The position numbers and the translations under genes were made by a program. From assembly GCF_026676115.1 (NCBI RefSeq), contig NZ_JAPONB010000004.1, positions 248,001 to 312,000 of the forward strand: a DNA stretch of 64,000 nt, given 5' to 3'. The notes beneath the pieces were generated by a model. That model was not told where the DNA came from. It made no database searches and saw nothing but the letters and a program-made list of their open reading frames with translations. Source of the stretch: Salinimicrobium sp. TH3 (GTDB lineage Bacteria > Bacteroidota > Bacteroidia > Flavobacteriales > Flavobacteriaceae). This document shows positions 51,942-61,729 of this stretch, piece by piece (the first letter of the stretch is position 1; each line of letters starts with the position of its first letter).

Positions 51942-54728
51942 ATGCAAGTAGATATCTCAGGAGTAGATCCAAAAGAGAATATAATTATAAAAGGAGCCCG
52001 CCTCCATAACTTAAAGAACATAAATGTCGTAATCCCGCGGAATAAGCTGGTGGTCCTTACCGGCCTTTCGGGATCGGGGAAATCTTCACTGGCCTTTGAC
52101 ACCTTATATGCTGAAGGCCAGCGTCGCTATGTGGAAAGCCTTTCCTCCTACGCCCGGCAATTTCTTGGCAGGCTAAATAAGCCATTAGTAGACTCAATTA
52201 AGGGTATTGCCCCGGCCATTGCTATTGAACAAAAGGTAAATTCCACAAACCCCCGTTCTACCGTAGGGACTTCAACTGAAATTTACGACTACCTTAAACT
52301 GCTTTTTGCCCGTATTGGAAAAACCTACTCCCCTGTTTCTGGTGACGAGGTAAAGAAGGATACGGTGACCGATGTTATCAATTATGTAAAGACTTTTCCT
52401 GAAGGTTCAAAAATGCTGCTTTTAGCACCTGTTCATGTTGAGCAAAGCCGCACCCCCGAGGAAAAACTGAAGGTCCTCCTTCAACAAGGCTACAGCCGGA
52501 TTAAATTTAAAGATGAAGTACTTAGGATCGATGAAACGGACCTCTCTAAGATAGAAGAAAAAGACCTTTTCCTGGTAGTGGACAGGATCGTCACCAAAGA
52601 TGAAGAGGATTTCCTGAACCGCCTGGCAGATGCCATCCAAACTGCTTTTTTTGAAGGGAAAGGTGAACTGTTCATTGAAAATCTTTCAGATAAAAAGATG
52701 CGACAGTTCAGCAATAAATTTGAATTGGACGGCATGACCTTTCTGGAGCCTAACGTGCATTTATTCAGCTTTAATAATCCTTATGGTGCATGCCCAAAAT
52801 GTGAAGGTTACGGCGATGTCATTGGAATTGATGAAGATCTTGTAATTCCTAATACCGGTTTATCTGTTTATGAAAATGCTATTTTCCCCTGGCGCGGGGA
52901 AAGTATGAGCTGGTATCGTGATCAACTGGTGAACAATAGCCATAAATTCAATTTTCCTATTCATAAACCTTATTTTGAATTGACCCAGGAGCAAAAGGAT
53001 CTAATTTGGAATGGAAATCAATATTTTGAAGGTTTAAATCAATTCTTTGCTTTCCTGGAATCCAAAGCTTACAAGATTCAGAACCGAGTAATGCTTTCCC
53101 GCTATCGCGGAAAAACAAGATGTTCTGTTTGTAAAGGTAAAAGACTAAGGCCAGAAGCCAATTACGTAAAGGTAGGAGGAACTAACATTACCCAGCTGGT
53201 AGAAATGCCTATTGATAAAGTTTCAGAATTTTTTGACCAGCTGCAGCTTAGTGAATCTGATGCTGCCATTGCCAAAAGACTTTTAACCGAAATAAGGAAC
53301 AGGCTTGGATTCCTTTCCAAAGTGGGATTGACTTACCTTACCCTCAACCGTAAGTCCAATACCCTGTCGGGAGGGGAATCCCAAAGGATCAACCTTGCCA
53401 CTTCATTAGGAAGCAGCCTGGTGGGTTCCATGTACATCCTCGATGAACCTTCCATTGGTTTGCATCCCCGGGATACATTAAAACTTATTGAAGTTTTAAA
53501 ATCTCTTCGGGATCTGGGTAATACCGTGATTGTCGTAGAGCACGATGAAGATATTATGAAAGCTGCCGATGAGATCATCGATATTGGACCCGAAGCCGGG
53601 ACCAACGGCGGAGAGGTTGTCGCCTCCGGAACTTATAGTGATATCCTGTTATCTAATTCTCTAACCTCTCAATATCTAAACAACACCCTCCAAATTGAGG
53701 TGCCGTCCAAAAGACGGGATTACAAATATTTTATTGATGTCATTGGGGCCAGGGAGAACAACTTAAAAAATATTGATGTGAGATTCCCCCTGGGTGTTTT
53801 TACCGCCGTAACGGGAGTTTCAGGAAGCGGGAAAAGTACGCTGATCAAGCGAATCCTTTATCCTGCTATGACTAAAGAAATTAGCGGTTACGGGGAAAAG
53901 GCCGGCCAGTTCACCAGGATAGAAGGGAAATTCAGTAATATTACTTCAGTAGAATTTGTTGATCAAAATCCTATTGGGCGTTCCTCACGGTCAAATCCTG
54001 TGACCTACATTAAGGCCTATGACGACATCAGGAATTTATTTTCTAATCAAAAGCTGAGTGATATTAGAGGTTATAAACCAAAACATTTTTCCTTCAATGT
54101 GGATGGCGGTAGATGCGAAACCTGCAAAGGGGAAGGAGAAGTGACTATTGAAATGCAATTCATGGCCGATGTACATCTCCTTTGTGAAACCTGCAATGGA
54201 AAGCGCTTCAAAAAAGAGATCCTGGAGGTGAAATTTGCAGATAAAAATATTGATGATATCCTTAACCTGACCATTGATGATGCTGTAGCTTTCTTTGCCG
54301 ACAATGGGGAGGATAAGATCACTTCAAAGTTAAAACCCCTGCAGGACGTAGGATTAGGTTATGTACAATTGGGGCAAAGCTCCTCCACTCTTTCTGGCGG
54401 GGAAGCCCAAAGGATAAAGCTGGCTTCCTTTCTCGTGAAAGGAAATTCAAAAGAAAAAGCACTTTTTATTTTTGATGAACCCACCACCGGTTTACACTTT
54501 CATGATATTCAGAAGTTATTGAAATCCTTTAATGCGCTACTGGCAAAAGGCCATTCGGTCATCGTAATAGAACATAATATGGACCTGGTTAAATGTGCAG
54601 ATCATGTCATCGACTTAGGCCTAGAAGGTGGTGAAGCCGGTGGCCAGCTTATAGCAGCCGGCACTCCCGAAGAAGTAGCAAAAAACAAGAAATCCTACAC
54701 CGCACCCTTCCTGGAAGAGAAGTTGTGA
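51942..54728 (+). CDS. uvrA: Excinuclease ABC subunit A
   Basis: 928 aa from [14 protein letters not shown]. Two ABC modules: Walker [10 protein letters not shown] (about 41) and GVSGSGKST (about 624), signatures [12 protein letters not shown] and [12 protein letters not shown], and Walker [12 protein letters not shown] and [10 protein letters not shown]. Zinc modules are [21 protein letters not shown] and [10 protein letters not shown]...CETCNGKRF. It scans DNA for bulky lesions with UvrB. The -7 box at 51912-51919 fixes the start downstream of the frame's first in-frame TTG at 51900. Confidence 0.97.
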   Translation: MQVDISGVDPKENIIIKGARLHNLKNINVVIPRNKLVVLTGLSGSGKSSLAFDTLYAEGQRRYVESLSSYARQFLGRLNKPLVDSIKGIAPAIAIEQKVNSTNPRSTVGTSTEIYDYLKLLFARIGKTYSPVSGDEVKKDTVTDVINYVKTFPEGSKMLLLAPVHVEQSRTPEEKLKVLLQQGYSRIKFKDEVLRIDETDLSKIEEKDLFLVVDRIVTKDEEDFLNRLADAIQTAFFEGKGELFIENLSDKKMRQFSNKFELDGMTFLEPNVHLFSFNNPYGACPKCEGYGDVIGIDEDLVIPNTGLSVYENAIFPWRGESMSWYRDQLVNNSHKFNFPIHKPYFELTQEQKDLIWNGNQYFEGLNQFFAFLESKAYKIQNRVMLSRYRGKTRCSVCKGKRLRPEANYVKVGGTNITQLVEMPIDKVSEFFDQLQLSESDAAIAKRLLTEIRNRLGFLSKVGLTYLTLNRKSNTLSGGESQRINLATSLGSSLVGSMYILDEPSIGLHPRDTLKLIEVLKSLRDLGNTVIVVEHDEDIMKAADEIIDIGPEAGTNGGEVVASGTYSDILLSNSLTSQYLNNTLQIEVPSKRRDYKYFIDVIGARENNLKNIDVRFPLGVFTAVTGVSGSGKSTLIKRILYPAMTKEISGYGEKAGQFTRIEGKFSNITSVEFVDQNPIGRSSRSNPVTYIKAYDDIRNLFSNQKLSDIRGYKPKHFSFNVDGGRCETCKGEGEVTIEMQFMADVHLLCETCNGKRFKKEILEVKFADKNIDDILNLTIDDAVAFFADNGEDKITSKLKPLQDVGLGYVQLGQSSSTLSGGEAQRIKLASFLVKGNSKEKALFIFDEPTTGLHFHDIQKLLKSFNALLAKGHSVIVIEHNMDLVKCADHVIDLGLEGGEAGGQLIAAGTPEEVAKNKKSYTAPFLEEKL

Positions 54729-54783
54729 AAATATCATTTTAGACACCCATTATTTAACAATGGAAAACTTTAAATAACGATTC

Positions 54784-54800
54784 TTGGCATAGCCTTTGAA
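54784..54800 (+). promoter_or_regulatory. Sigma-54-like promoter 1
   Basis: TTGGCATAGCCTTTGAA: GG (54786-54787) and GA (54798-54799) have the 14-nt GG-to-GC frame of -24/-12 promoters, with GA for GC. It is almost the same as the copy at 54914-54930. Predicted start near 54811. Confidence 0.5.
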
Positions 54801-54810
54801 TTAAATTTAG

Positions 54811-54907
54811 TAATTGCAAGAGTAATGTTTTTATAATTTATTGTAATTAATAATTTTTGGTTGGTTAGTTTGGAAACCCCGTATAGCTTAATGCTCACGG
54901 GGTTTTC
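54811..54907 (+). ncRNA. Candidate short RNA between tandem promoters
   Basis: From the start predicted by promoter 1 to the terminator, about 97 nt with no ORF longer than a few codons. It contains TTTTGGTTGGTTAGTT (54855-54870), which recurs exactly behind the next gene (56042-56057) just before that gene's terminator. It may be a free small RNA or a vestigial 3' UTR from a lost gene copy. Confidence 0.4.
54874..54905 (+). terminator. Terminator of the candidate RNA
   Basis: AAACCCCGT and ACGGGGTTT stem, with an inner AGC/GCT pair around TTAAT, followed by TCTAATTTTT. Confidence 0.75.
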
Positions 54908-54913
54908 TAATTT

Positions 54914-54930
54914 TTGGCACGTAGTTTGAA
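54914..54930 (+). promoter_or_regulatory. Sigma-54-like promoter 2
   Basis: TTGGCACGTAGTTTGAA, same frame as promoter 1, 58 nt upstream of the 348-aa gene's ATG; predicted start near 54941 gives a 47-nt leader. Confidence 0.55.
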
Positions 54931-54987
54931 TGTAATTAAATGTACTGGCAAAACGGTACAATAGTTTAATCTCTAAATCCCCCTATT

Positions 54988-56034
54988 ATGAAAAATTTTT
55001 ACCTCTTATTGACTTTACTGGTGGTTGGATTTTCTACCAAAGCTGCTCCTTCAGCCGGGGAGAACTTTGAGCGTCGAGGTTATGAAGATGCTTTTATTTT
55101 TGTGGAAAGAGGGGTTGAATTTGCCGTTTTCCCTGACGGCCAGTTTGATTTCTTTTTTAATTCCCGAAAAAACTTCAACCGTATCCCGCCTCATGTTAAC
55201 TATAGCTTTAATTCCGGTTACAACTACGGTCCCTTCGTACAATATGATGATTTTGGAGCCGTGATACAAATTGAGAATGTCCCGGTTTATTATGACTACT
55301 ATGGAAGGATCATTAAGGCTGGACGTGTTCAAATTAGATATAATGCCTTTGGAATGGTGAACAGGATTGGGAATATGTTTGTCAATTATAATCCTTATCG
55401 CCAGTTCACGCATACTTCGGGTTATATCAATAGCAGGAATGTTCATTACGTTTATCGCCCATGGCACGATTACTACATGAGACCCAATTCCCACTTTGCT
55501 GTGGTTTACAATGAACCATACCGCCTGTATTATGAACCAAACAGGATGAGGTACAATTCATACAAGAAGTATTACCACAATAACTATTATAACAACAACT
55601 CTTTTCAAAAGAGCTATTATAGACCCGGAGAGAAAGTTACTTCTTACCAAAGAGGAAGAAGAGTAGAAGATCAAAGGGATATTAGAACCCATAACGCGGC
55701 TCCACGGGCAGCAGCTTCGACTTCTCATTCCAGGGAAGAAAGGGAGGTACGACGCAGCACAACTACTCCTCAAAGAGCAGAATTTGGAAGTAGAAATTCA
55801 AGAGTGGAAACTCCTGCAGTACAGCAACGGGTTGTTCGGCAAAGTAGAGCGGCAAATGTTCCTGCTCAAAGCAGCGCACAGCAAAAAAGCAGAAGCTCTT
55901 CTGTAAACGCTACTCCCGCAAGACAGGTGCAGGCACAAAGCAGAACACAGCGATCTGCGACCGTGAACTCTGCAACCGTAGAGGAATCCCCTTCCTCGAC
56001 AAGAGGAACAAGAAGTTCCAGAGGAGGAAATTAA
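54988..56034 (+). CDS. Secreted Tyr/Asn-rich protein with Arg/Ser/Gln-rich tail
   Basis: 348 aa. MKNFYLLLTLLVVGFSTKAA is a clear signal peptide. Residues about 30-180 form an aromatic, beta-like domain with repeats such as PVYYDYYGRI and GNMFVNYNPY. A Tyr/Asn-rich block KKYYHNNYYNNNSFQKSYY follows. From about 220 the protein is a low-complexity tail rich in Arg, Ser, Ala, Gln and Thr, with no C-terminal sorting motif that I recognise. It probably sits in the periplasm or outer surface. Its nearest family is an unnamed flavobacterial one; function unknown. Controlled by a sigma-54-like promoter and ended by a strong terminator. Confidence 0.75.
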   Translation: MKNFYLLLTLLVVGFSTKAAPSAGENFERRGYEDAFIFVERGVEFAVFPDGQFDFFFNSRKNFNRIPPHVNYSFNSGYNYGPFVQYDDFGAVIQIENVPVYYDYYGRIIKAGRVQIRYNAFGMVNRIGNMFVNYNPYRQFTHTSGYINSRNVHYVYRPWHDYYMRPNSHFAVVYNEPYRLYYEPNRMRYNSYKKYYHNNYYNNNSFQKSYYRPGEKVTSYQRGRRVEDQRDIRTHNAAPRAAASTSHSREEREVRRSTTTPQRAEFGSRNSRVETPAVQQRVVRQSRAANVPAQSSAQQKSRSSSVNATPARQVQAQSRTQRSATVNSATVEESPSSTRGTRSSRGGN

Positions 56035-56061
56035 TATTTAGTTTTGGTTGGTTAGTTGATT

Positions 56062-56097
56062 GATCCCCGGTTGCAAGTGCGCCGGGGATCTTTTTTT
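56062..56097 (+). terminator. Terminator after the secreted protein
   Basis: GATCCCCGG and CCGGGGATC stem with TTTTTTT. It is preceded by the 16-nt word shared with the candidate RNA. Confidence 0.85.
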
Positions 56098-56138
56098 AAA
56101 AAAAATAATATTTCTGTAAGACCGCTCTGGGGTAAACT

Positions 56139-57602
56139 TTACCGCTTCAGGAACCTGAAACTTTGGTTGATAATCTTATTTATTTCCGGAGAAAGCTTCA
56201 GCATATAAATGACCAGGACGTAAAGAAGAGCTATGATTCCCGACTTCAAAACTATATTCACCACCGGATGCCACTGGAAATTCCAGAAATAAAATCCCAG
56301 GGAAAATAATAAAATCAGAAAAAGGCTATATGCGGTTTCCTTTGTAAAAGGATGAATACGGAATTTCTTCAGCACCATCACCAGCTTAACAGTATTGTAG
56401 CAGGCAAAAGCAAGAAAGGTGGCCAGCGCAGCTCCTAAGAGCTCAAAAACAGGAATTAGAACAATATTCAGTACAAAGGCAAGGACGGCTAGAAAAACGC
56501 CTATTGCCAGTACCAGCCGGTAGTAATCTGAATTAAAAAGTATACTGTTATTATTTCCCAGTAAATTATCATAGAGTTTCACGCAACTAATTAAGATTAC
56601 AATCGAGTAACTAATCTGGTATTCCGCGGGAATTAGAGCATAAAGCTGGGAAATGTTGGTGATGATCAACAAAAAAATGAGTCCGCTAATAATTAAAAGG
56701 TTCAGGGAACTCTTTTCATAAAGGTCCAGAAGTCCTTTTTTATCTCTTTTGTTGAGCAAAGAAGCCGTCATGGGATAAGTGATTTGGTGCATTGCTCTTG
56801 AAGGCACAGCGATTACAGAAGAAATATAAACCGCAATCCCGTACACCGCCACCATTTCTATGGGAAGGAATCTTTCTATCATCACCTTATCCAGATCAAG
56901 CAACACCATGGCCACCGATCCCGCGATGAGGATCAAAGCCGAATATTTCAGAATAAAAGATCTGTTATGCGGAAAAGAAAAACTAAGCTTCGGGAAATAT
57001 AAGCTGAAGGCATAAAACATCATGAATATTAGGCGCAAAATGAAAACAACGCCAACAGCATAAATGAAATTTTCAATGGAAATGTAACTGAAGTAAACTG
57101 CCAGCAACAGCAGGGAAATACAAACCCGGTGGAACACCTCTTTCATGAAATTCCCGAACACACTTTTATAATATACCTTGGCCCAGGCAAAAAAGATCTC
57201 GAAATATGAAGTCGCCAACGCTATGACAAAAATGAGCCAGATGTAAGGCTTTACCAGCCCGTCCCCTTCAGAAAAATAATTGAGCAACAGATCATAAGAA
57301 AAATAACCAATAAGACCGAGAATGAGCGAGATCCCCAGCGGTAAAAGAAGAATAACGCTTAGCAGCTTATCCTTCTCTTCATCCGAATCATAAGAGCTGT
57401 AAAACTTCACAAGGGTGTTGTGCACCCCAAAAGCCATAAGTGGCCAGATAAGATTTGCGGCCGATAGCAGGAAACCTACTAATCCGTAATATTCAGGTGT
57501 AAGGAAATTTGTGTAAAGGAACAGCGTGTTGATAGCTCCTATTCCAAATCCCACATAAGTGGTAGTGAGGTTTTTGGCCGACTGGCTAATGATGATCCCC
57601 AT
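56139..57602 (-). CDS. Polysaccharide flippase (MATE/Wzx-like, oligosaccharide flippase family)
   Basis: 487 aa with about 12-14 hydrophobic helices through its length, e.g. GAINTLFLYTNFLTPEYYGLVG at the N-terminus, ALILIAGSVAMVLLDLDKVMIE in the middle and LFLILLFSLGFYFWNFQWHP near the end. It has the Wzx-like pattern (early LTPEYYGLVGFLLS and central DKVMIERFLPIEMVAVYGIAVY). It would flip lipid-linked oligosaccharides across the inner membrane. Its ATG overlaps the stop of the glycosyltransferase (TAATG), so they are coupled. Confidence 0.88.
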   Translation of the reverse strand: MGIIISQSAKNLTTTYVGFGIGAINTLFLYTNFLTPEYYGLVGFLLSAANLIWPLMAFGVHNTLVKFYSSYDSDEEKDKLLSVILLLPLGISLILGLIGYFSYDLLLNYFSEGDGLVKPYIWLIFVIALATSYFEIFFAWAKVYYKSVFGNFMKEVFHRVCISLLLLAVYFSYISIENFIYAVGVVFILRLIFMMFYAFSLYFPKLSFSFPHNRSFILKYSALILIAGSVAMVLLDLDKVMIERFLPIEMVAVYGIAVYISSVIAVPSRAMHQITYPMTASLLNKRDKKGLLDLYEKSSLNLLIISGLIFLLIITNISQLYALIPAEYQISYSIVILISCVKLYDNLLGNNNSILFNSDYYRLVLAIGVFLAVLAFVLNIVLIPVFELLGAALATFLAFACYNTVKLVMVLKKFRIHPFTKETAYSLFLILLFSLGFYFWNFQWHPVVNIVLKSGIIALLYVLVIYMLKLSPEINKIINQSFRFLKR

Positions 57603-58885
57603 TAAAGCTGCTTTATTTGATTTGCCAGCTTCTTTGCCAGGGCCCGCCTGCTGTATTGTTGAAGCCCAATTGGAAAAGATCTCAATTCCCCCTTTTTAAA
57701 CAGCTCATACTTTTCCTGAAGAAAGGCTTTAATTTGCCCTTTTTGAGAGTACAGAAAATACGATCCTGTATTGGTTTCCTGAATGATCTTTTGAATATCG
57801 GCCTTCTCCGGACCTACAGCAAGTATTGGTCTTTCACTTACCATGTATTCAAATAATTTCCCCGGAATAATTCCCCTGGTTTCTTCACTGTCGATCTCGA
57901 TCAACAGGAGCAGCTGCGCACTCCTTTGTAATTGCAAGGCTTCCAAATGAGAAACATAATTCTTTAAAACGAGCCAATCCTTTAAACCGGCTTTCTTAAT
58001 ACTCTCCAGTACCGGCTCTCCCACTGCTCCAACCAATTTAAGCTGAAAAACCCTGGCAAAATCTTCATTTTCGCGAATTAATTCTGAAAGTGCCTGCCAA
58101 AGGTTTTCAGGGTTTCTTCCCGAAAGCAAAGATCCAATATGAGCAATGCTAAATTTTTCATCCATTCGAACTTTATCCACCTGCTCTGTATCGTAACCAT
58201 TAGTGATCACTTCAATTGGCCGATTGGTTTTTGACGCGAATTCCTCCCGGGTGGTAAAACTGGTGGTGATAATTTTATCTGCAGTTTGCAGCACCTCTTT
58301 TTCCAGCCCTTCATGTTTTTTTTGGGATCTGGAAAGGAGCTTTAATTTGCTGTGGTAGCCAATTTGCGTCCATGGATCCCGAAAATCGGCTATCCACTTC
58401 ACTCCCATTTCTTTTTTCAGCTGTAAACCTATGAGGTGCATACTGTGAGGAGGTCCGGTGGTAATAATGGTATCGATCTCATGCTCCTTCAGGTATTCTG
58501 AAAGATTTTTTACTGAAGGTTTGATCCAGAACTTTCGGGCATCGGGAATAAAAAAGTTTCCGCGGATGAACAGCATCAACTTTTGCAGGAATCCCTGCTT
58601 TTGTTCCTTCGGAATAATTCCGGAGCTGATAGTTTCAGTATCTTTTTTGGATAATAAACCAGCAAAAGCATAGGGCTCAAAAATGCCCTTTTTAAGCACC
58701 TTTATTCCTGAAGGTATTTCAGCTTCAAGAGAAGCATCTTTAAGAGGGTAATGAGGATTTTTTGGAGCATAAACTATGGGGTCAATCCCATTTTCCGGAA
58801 GATATTTCACGAATTTAAGCCATCGCTGTACCCCCGGGCCACCGGCCGGGGGCCAGTAATAAGTAACTATAAGTACTTTTTTCAT
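57602..58885 (-). CDS. Glycosyltransferase, family 4-like (GT-B)
   Basis: 427 aa. N-terminal GT-B start MKKVLIVTYYWPPAGGPGVQ is typical of the capsule/LPS GT4 group. A central ITTGPPHSMHLIGLQLKKE and KWIADFRDPW follow. The C-terminal Rossmann half has IAHIGSLLSGRNPENLW, and the EX7E-like region is ETRGIIPGKLFEYMVSERPILAV with the acidic residue. It transfers a sugar from a nucleotide donor to a growing surface glycan. It is 21 nt behind the YfhO-like gene and coupled to the flippase. Sugar specificity is unknown. Confidence 0.9.
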   Translation of the reverse strand: MKKVLIVTYYWPPAGGPGVQRWLKFVKYLPENGIDPIVYAPKNPHYPLKDASLEAEIPSGIKVLKKGIFEPYAFAGLLSKKDTETISSGIIPKEQKQGFLQKLMLFIRGNFFIPDARKFWIKPSVKNLSEYLKEHEIDTIITTGPPHSMHLIGLQLKKEMGVKWIADFRDPWTQIGYHSKLKLLSRSQKKHEGLEKEVLQTADKIITTSFTTREEFASKTNRPIEVITNGYDTEQVDKVRMDEKFSIAHIGSLLSGRNPENLWQALSELIRENEDFARVFQLKLVGAVGEPVLESIKKAGLKDWLVLKNYVSHLEALQLQRSAQLLLLIEIDSEETRGIIPGKLFEYMVSERPILAVGPEKADIQKIIQETNTGSYFLYSQKGQIKAFLQEKYELFKKGELRSFPIGLQQYSRRALAKKLANQIKQL

Positions 58886-58906
58886 AGCCCTGCTTAAAAT
58901 GACAAA

Positions 58907-61324
58907 TTATCTTCGTCTTATGCCCCAAACAATACCGCCAACCAGTAAAAGACCCAGCAGTATAGAACTTGCCAGTGCAATGGAGCTTCCGGTTTTCACT
59001 ACCTGTGGTTCAAACCTAAAGGTGATCTCGTGCTGACCAGCCGGTACCATCATTGCCCGTAAAACATAATTCGCCCTAAAATGCGGGACTTCCTTCCCAT
59101 CAATATAAGCCTGCCATCCGTGAGGGTAATATATTTCAGAAAAAACTGCCATTCCTCCATTTTCAGAAGAAGATTTATATACCAGTTCATTCGGTTGATA
59201 TGATATCAAATCAATTTGAGCAGTAGTATCTACTGCAAACTGATTTTTTGGAAGTTGATCTGCAAATTTATTGTCTACTACCGCGACTTTTTTGGTGTTG
59301 ATCCCATCCAGTGCCTTTATTGCCTCGTTCGCATTATCCACCAGTTTCACCTCCTGTATAAACCAGGCATTTCCGTTTGTTTCGGGATTTACCTGCGCCA
59401 CCGTTCCATCTTCAGTTGGAATAATGAAATATTTTGTGTTCAGCATATTGAGCACCTGCAGGTTGTTCTGCGATAAGTAAAAATCATAAAGCTCCTGCAT
59501 CCTGCCCGGTTTGGCAGCGTGATAACCTCCTACCGAATTATGGAAAAATGAGGTTCGGGCGGTATTGAAAGGACTTCCGCTTAGATCGAATACTCGGTAA
59601 TGAGCATCATCTTTCATGATCTCCCGGTCTGCTCCTGTAGGCTGAAATGGCTGATTCACCACGCTCGAGCGCACAAAATCTTCACTGTCAACATACCTTT
59701 TACCAACGCCAACAAGGTCAAAAAGAATGAGAGCACCAAGTGCCAAAAAGGCAATATTCCGGGTGAATTTTTGTTTTATATAGAACCACAGTACTGCTGC
59801 AGTAAGCAGCACGAGAACTAAAGACCTAATAGTATCAGCTGTAAAAACAGCTCTTCGGTCTTCCTTTAATGCCCGAACAAACTCTGGTCCCAACTGCTGA
59901 ATCAAAACTCCGTCACTGGCACCTGTAAAGCTAAATAACATTCCTTTAAATAATAGGAATAGTAAAGCAATACCGCCGGTAATTATTGTCGCCCACGTAA
60001 GGGCATAAATTTTTCTGTCATCACTTTCTTCCCTAAAGAACAATCGCGACAGACCCGCAATTGCAAGTACCGGAATACACAATTCCAGTAGTACCTGAAC
60101 GGAAGACACTGCTCTAAACTTGTTGTAAAGAGGCACATAGTTTATAAAGAAATCTGTAAGAATCCCAAAGTTCTTTCCCCATGAAAGCAGAAGGGCAAGC
60201 AGAGAACCGCCAACGACCCACCACTTTAGTTTTCCTCCAACAAGGAAAAGTGCAAAAACAAAAAGGAAAAGAACAGTTGCTCCTATATAGGCCGGCGCTC
60301 CAACAAAGGGTTGATCTCCCCAGTAAGTAGGTGCTGCTTCGGCAAATTGCGCGGCCTGCACCGGATTAGCGCCCAACTGCAACAGTTGATTATAAATGGC
60401 TGAATCTGTCCCTACATTCTCGGCACTGGAACCGCCCATAAATCTTGGGATGAAAAGATTGAAACTTTCCAGGATTCCGTAGCTGTATTCGGTTATATAA
60501 TTATAATCAAGGCCTTCAGTTTTTTCCGCAGCACCATCAGGAGTGATTGTGAGTCCTGTGTCGCCCCGGGTACTAAAGTCGGCATATTCCTGGGTAGCCA
60601 TTAAATTAGTTGCATTGGCGCCAATAGCCAGGAGTACGGCGACAACCATAAGTCCAAGGGCTTTAAAAAACTGTGGTAATTCCTTTTTCTTAAAGGCATT
60701 TATGAGGTAGACAATTCCAATGACGATCACCAGCAGGAGCAGGTAAAAGGTCATTTGAAAGTGATTTGCACTTATCTCCAGCGCCATTCCAAAAGCGAGC
60801 AATAAGAATCCGGGAATATATTTGCGCCTGAAGCACAGAAGGATTCCCCCAATTACCCATGGCATATAAGCTATTGCATGGGCTTTGGCATTATGCCCCA
60901 CTCCCAGAATAATGATGAGATATGTTGAAAAACCAAACGCCAGGGCTCCCAGGAATGCTAACCTGTAATCTGTCTTCAGGACCAGGAAGAGGATATAAAT
61001 TCCAATAAAATACAGGAAAAGATAGTCGGCCGGGCGTGGTAGAAATCGTAAGGCCCTGTCCAGTTCCTTTACATAATTGTGCGGGTAATTAGCTCCTAAC
61101 TGGTAGGTAGGCATTCCTCCAAAGGCAGCATCTGTCCAGTAAGGCTCCTCCCCTGTTTCTACCCTAAATTCATTTTGTTGCCGCGCCATTCCAATATACT
61201 GCGCAATATCACTTTGAAATATCTCCTTTCCCTGAAGTACAGGGTAAAAGTATGCTAAGGAAATAGCGATAAACCCCAGAACAACTAAAATATGAGGAAG
61301 AACTTTCTTAAGGGAAAAATTCAT
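58907..61324 (-). CDS. YfhO-family large membrane protein (GT-C-like)
   Basis: 805 aa. About twelve hydrophobic segments in the first two thirds include HILVVLGFIAISLAYFYPVL at the start and LGALAFGFSTYLIIILGVGHN; a loop at 250-330 is hydrophilic. The C-terminal third is an extracytoplasmic domain with EIYYPHGWQAYIDGKEVPHF and one last helix. The N-terminal DYRLAF..LGFSTY..H-AKAHAIAYMPW block is YfhO-like. Members resemble glycosyltransferases of the GT-C fold that act on lipid-linked sugars or teichoic acids. It is the second gene of a four-gene operon. Confidence 0.85.
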   Translation of the reverse strand: MNFSLKKVLPHILVVLGFIAISLAYFYPVLQGKEIFQSDIAQYIGMARQQNEFRVETGEEPYWTDAAFGGMPTYQLGANYPHNYVKELDRALRFLPRPADYLFLYFIGIYILFLVLKTDYRLAFLGALAFGFSTYLIIILGVGHNAKAHAIAYMPWVIGGILLCFRRKYIPGFLLLAFGMALEISANHFQMTFYLLLLVIVIGIVYLINAFKKKELPQFFKALGLMVVAVLLAIGANATNLMATQEYADFSTRGDTGLTITPDGAAEKTEGLDYNYITEYSYGILESFNLFIPRFMGGSSAENVGTDSAIYNQLLQLGANPVQAAQFAEAAPTYWGDQPFVGAPAYIGATVLFLFVFALFLVGGKLKWWVVGGSLLALLLSWGKNFGILTDFFINYVPLYNKFRAVSSVQVLLELCIPVLAIAGLSRLFFREESDDRKIYALTWATIITGGIALLFLLFKGMLFSFTGASDGVLIQQLGPEFVRALKEDRRAVFTADTIRSLVLVLLTAAVLWFYIKQKFTRNIAFLALGALILFDLVGVGKRYVDSEDFVRSSVVNQPFQPTGADREIMKDDAHYRVFDLSGSPFNTARTSFFHNSVGGYHAAKPGRMQELYDFYLSQNNLQVLNMLNTKYFIIPTEDGTVAQVNPETNGNAWFIQEVKLVDNANEAIKALDGINTKKVAVVDNKFADQLPKNQFAVDTTAQIDLISYQPNELVYKSSSENGGMAVFSEIYYPHGWQAYIDGKEVPHFRANYVLRAMMVPAGQHEITFRFEPQVVKTGSSIALASSILLGLLLVGGIVWGIRRR

Positions 61325-61348
61325 AGGAAGAGGATTTTGGAGCGGAAA

Positions 61349-61624
61349 TTAGTCAATTTCTTCATAATCGATATACTCTCCCACGTCATTGTTTGATTTT
61401 GGAGTTTTCTTGGGCTTGCCTTCAATATTCACTTCTCCTTCCCGGGGCTGTTGGGTCCTGGGATCGGATTGGTTAAACCGCTGCTCAAATTTCCTTCCTA
61501 TCTTCTTCAACATCCATCGTAAAAGGAGAGGACCCAGCCAGCGCATTATAATTTTTAATCCAAAGTATATAAGCAGGACAATAAGAACTACTCTTAATAC
61601 CTGGGAAAATGAAGCTTCGTGCAT
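61349..61624 (-). CDS. DUF4834-like small membrane protein
   Basis: 91 aa from MHEASFSQVLRVVLIV; the longer frame to 61669 adds a non-conserved 15 residues. One N-terminal helix (VLRVVLIVLLIYFGLKIIMR) continues into a basic amphipathic stretch LGPLLLRWMLKKIGRKFEQRF, and then a proline/charge-rich tail (PREGEVNIEGKPKKTPKSNN). That layout fits DUF4834, a flavobacterial family of unknown function. First gene of the YfhO-GT4-flippase unit, 24 nt upstream of YfhO. Confidence 0.75.
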   Translation of the reverse strand: MHEASFSQVLRVVLIVLLIYFGLKIIMRWLGPLLLRWMLKKIGRKFEQRFNQSDPRTQQPREGEVNIEGKPKKTPKSNNDVGEYIDYEEID

Positions 61625-61699
61625 TCCAAAAATTTTGGTAAAATTACCATTCTGCTCAAAGAAAACCATTGCTGCAGCCGAAAAAAATGATAAAATCTC

Positions 61700-61707
61700 T
61701 ATATTTG
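61700..61707 (+). promoter_or_regulatory. -7 box TATATTTG
   Basis: Exact TAnnTTTG, 22 nt before the transporter-like ATG. Confidence 0.6.
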
Positions 61708-61729
61708 ATCGTAACCAATCAGCCCGAAT

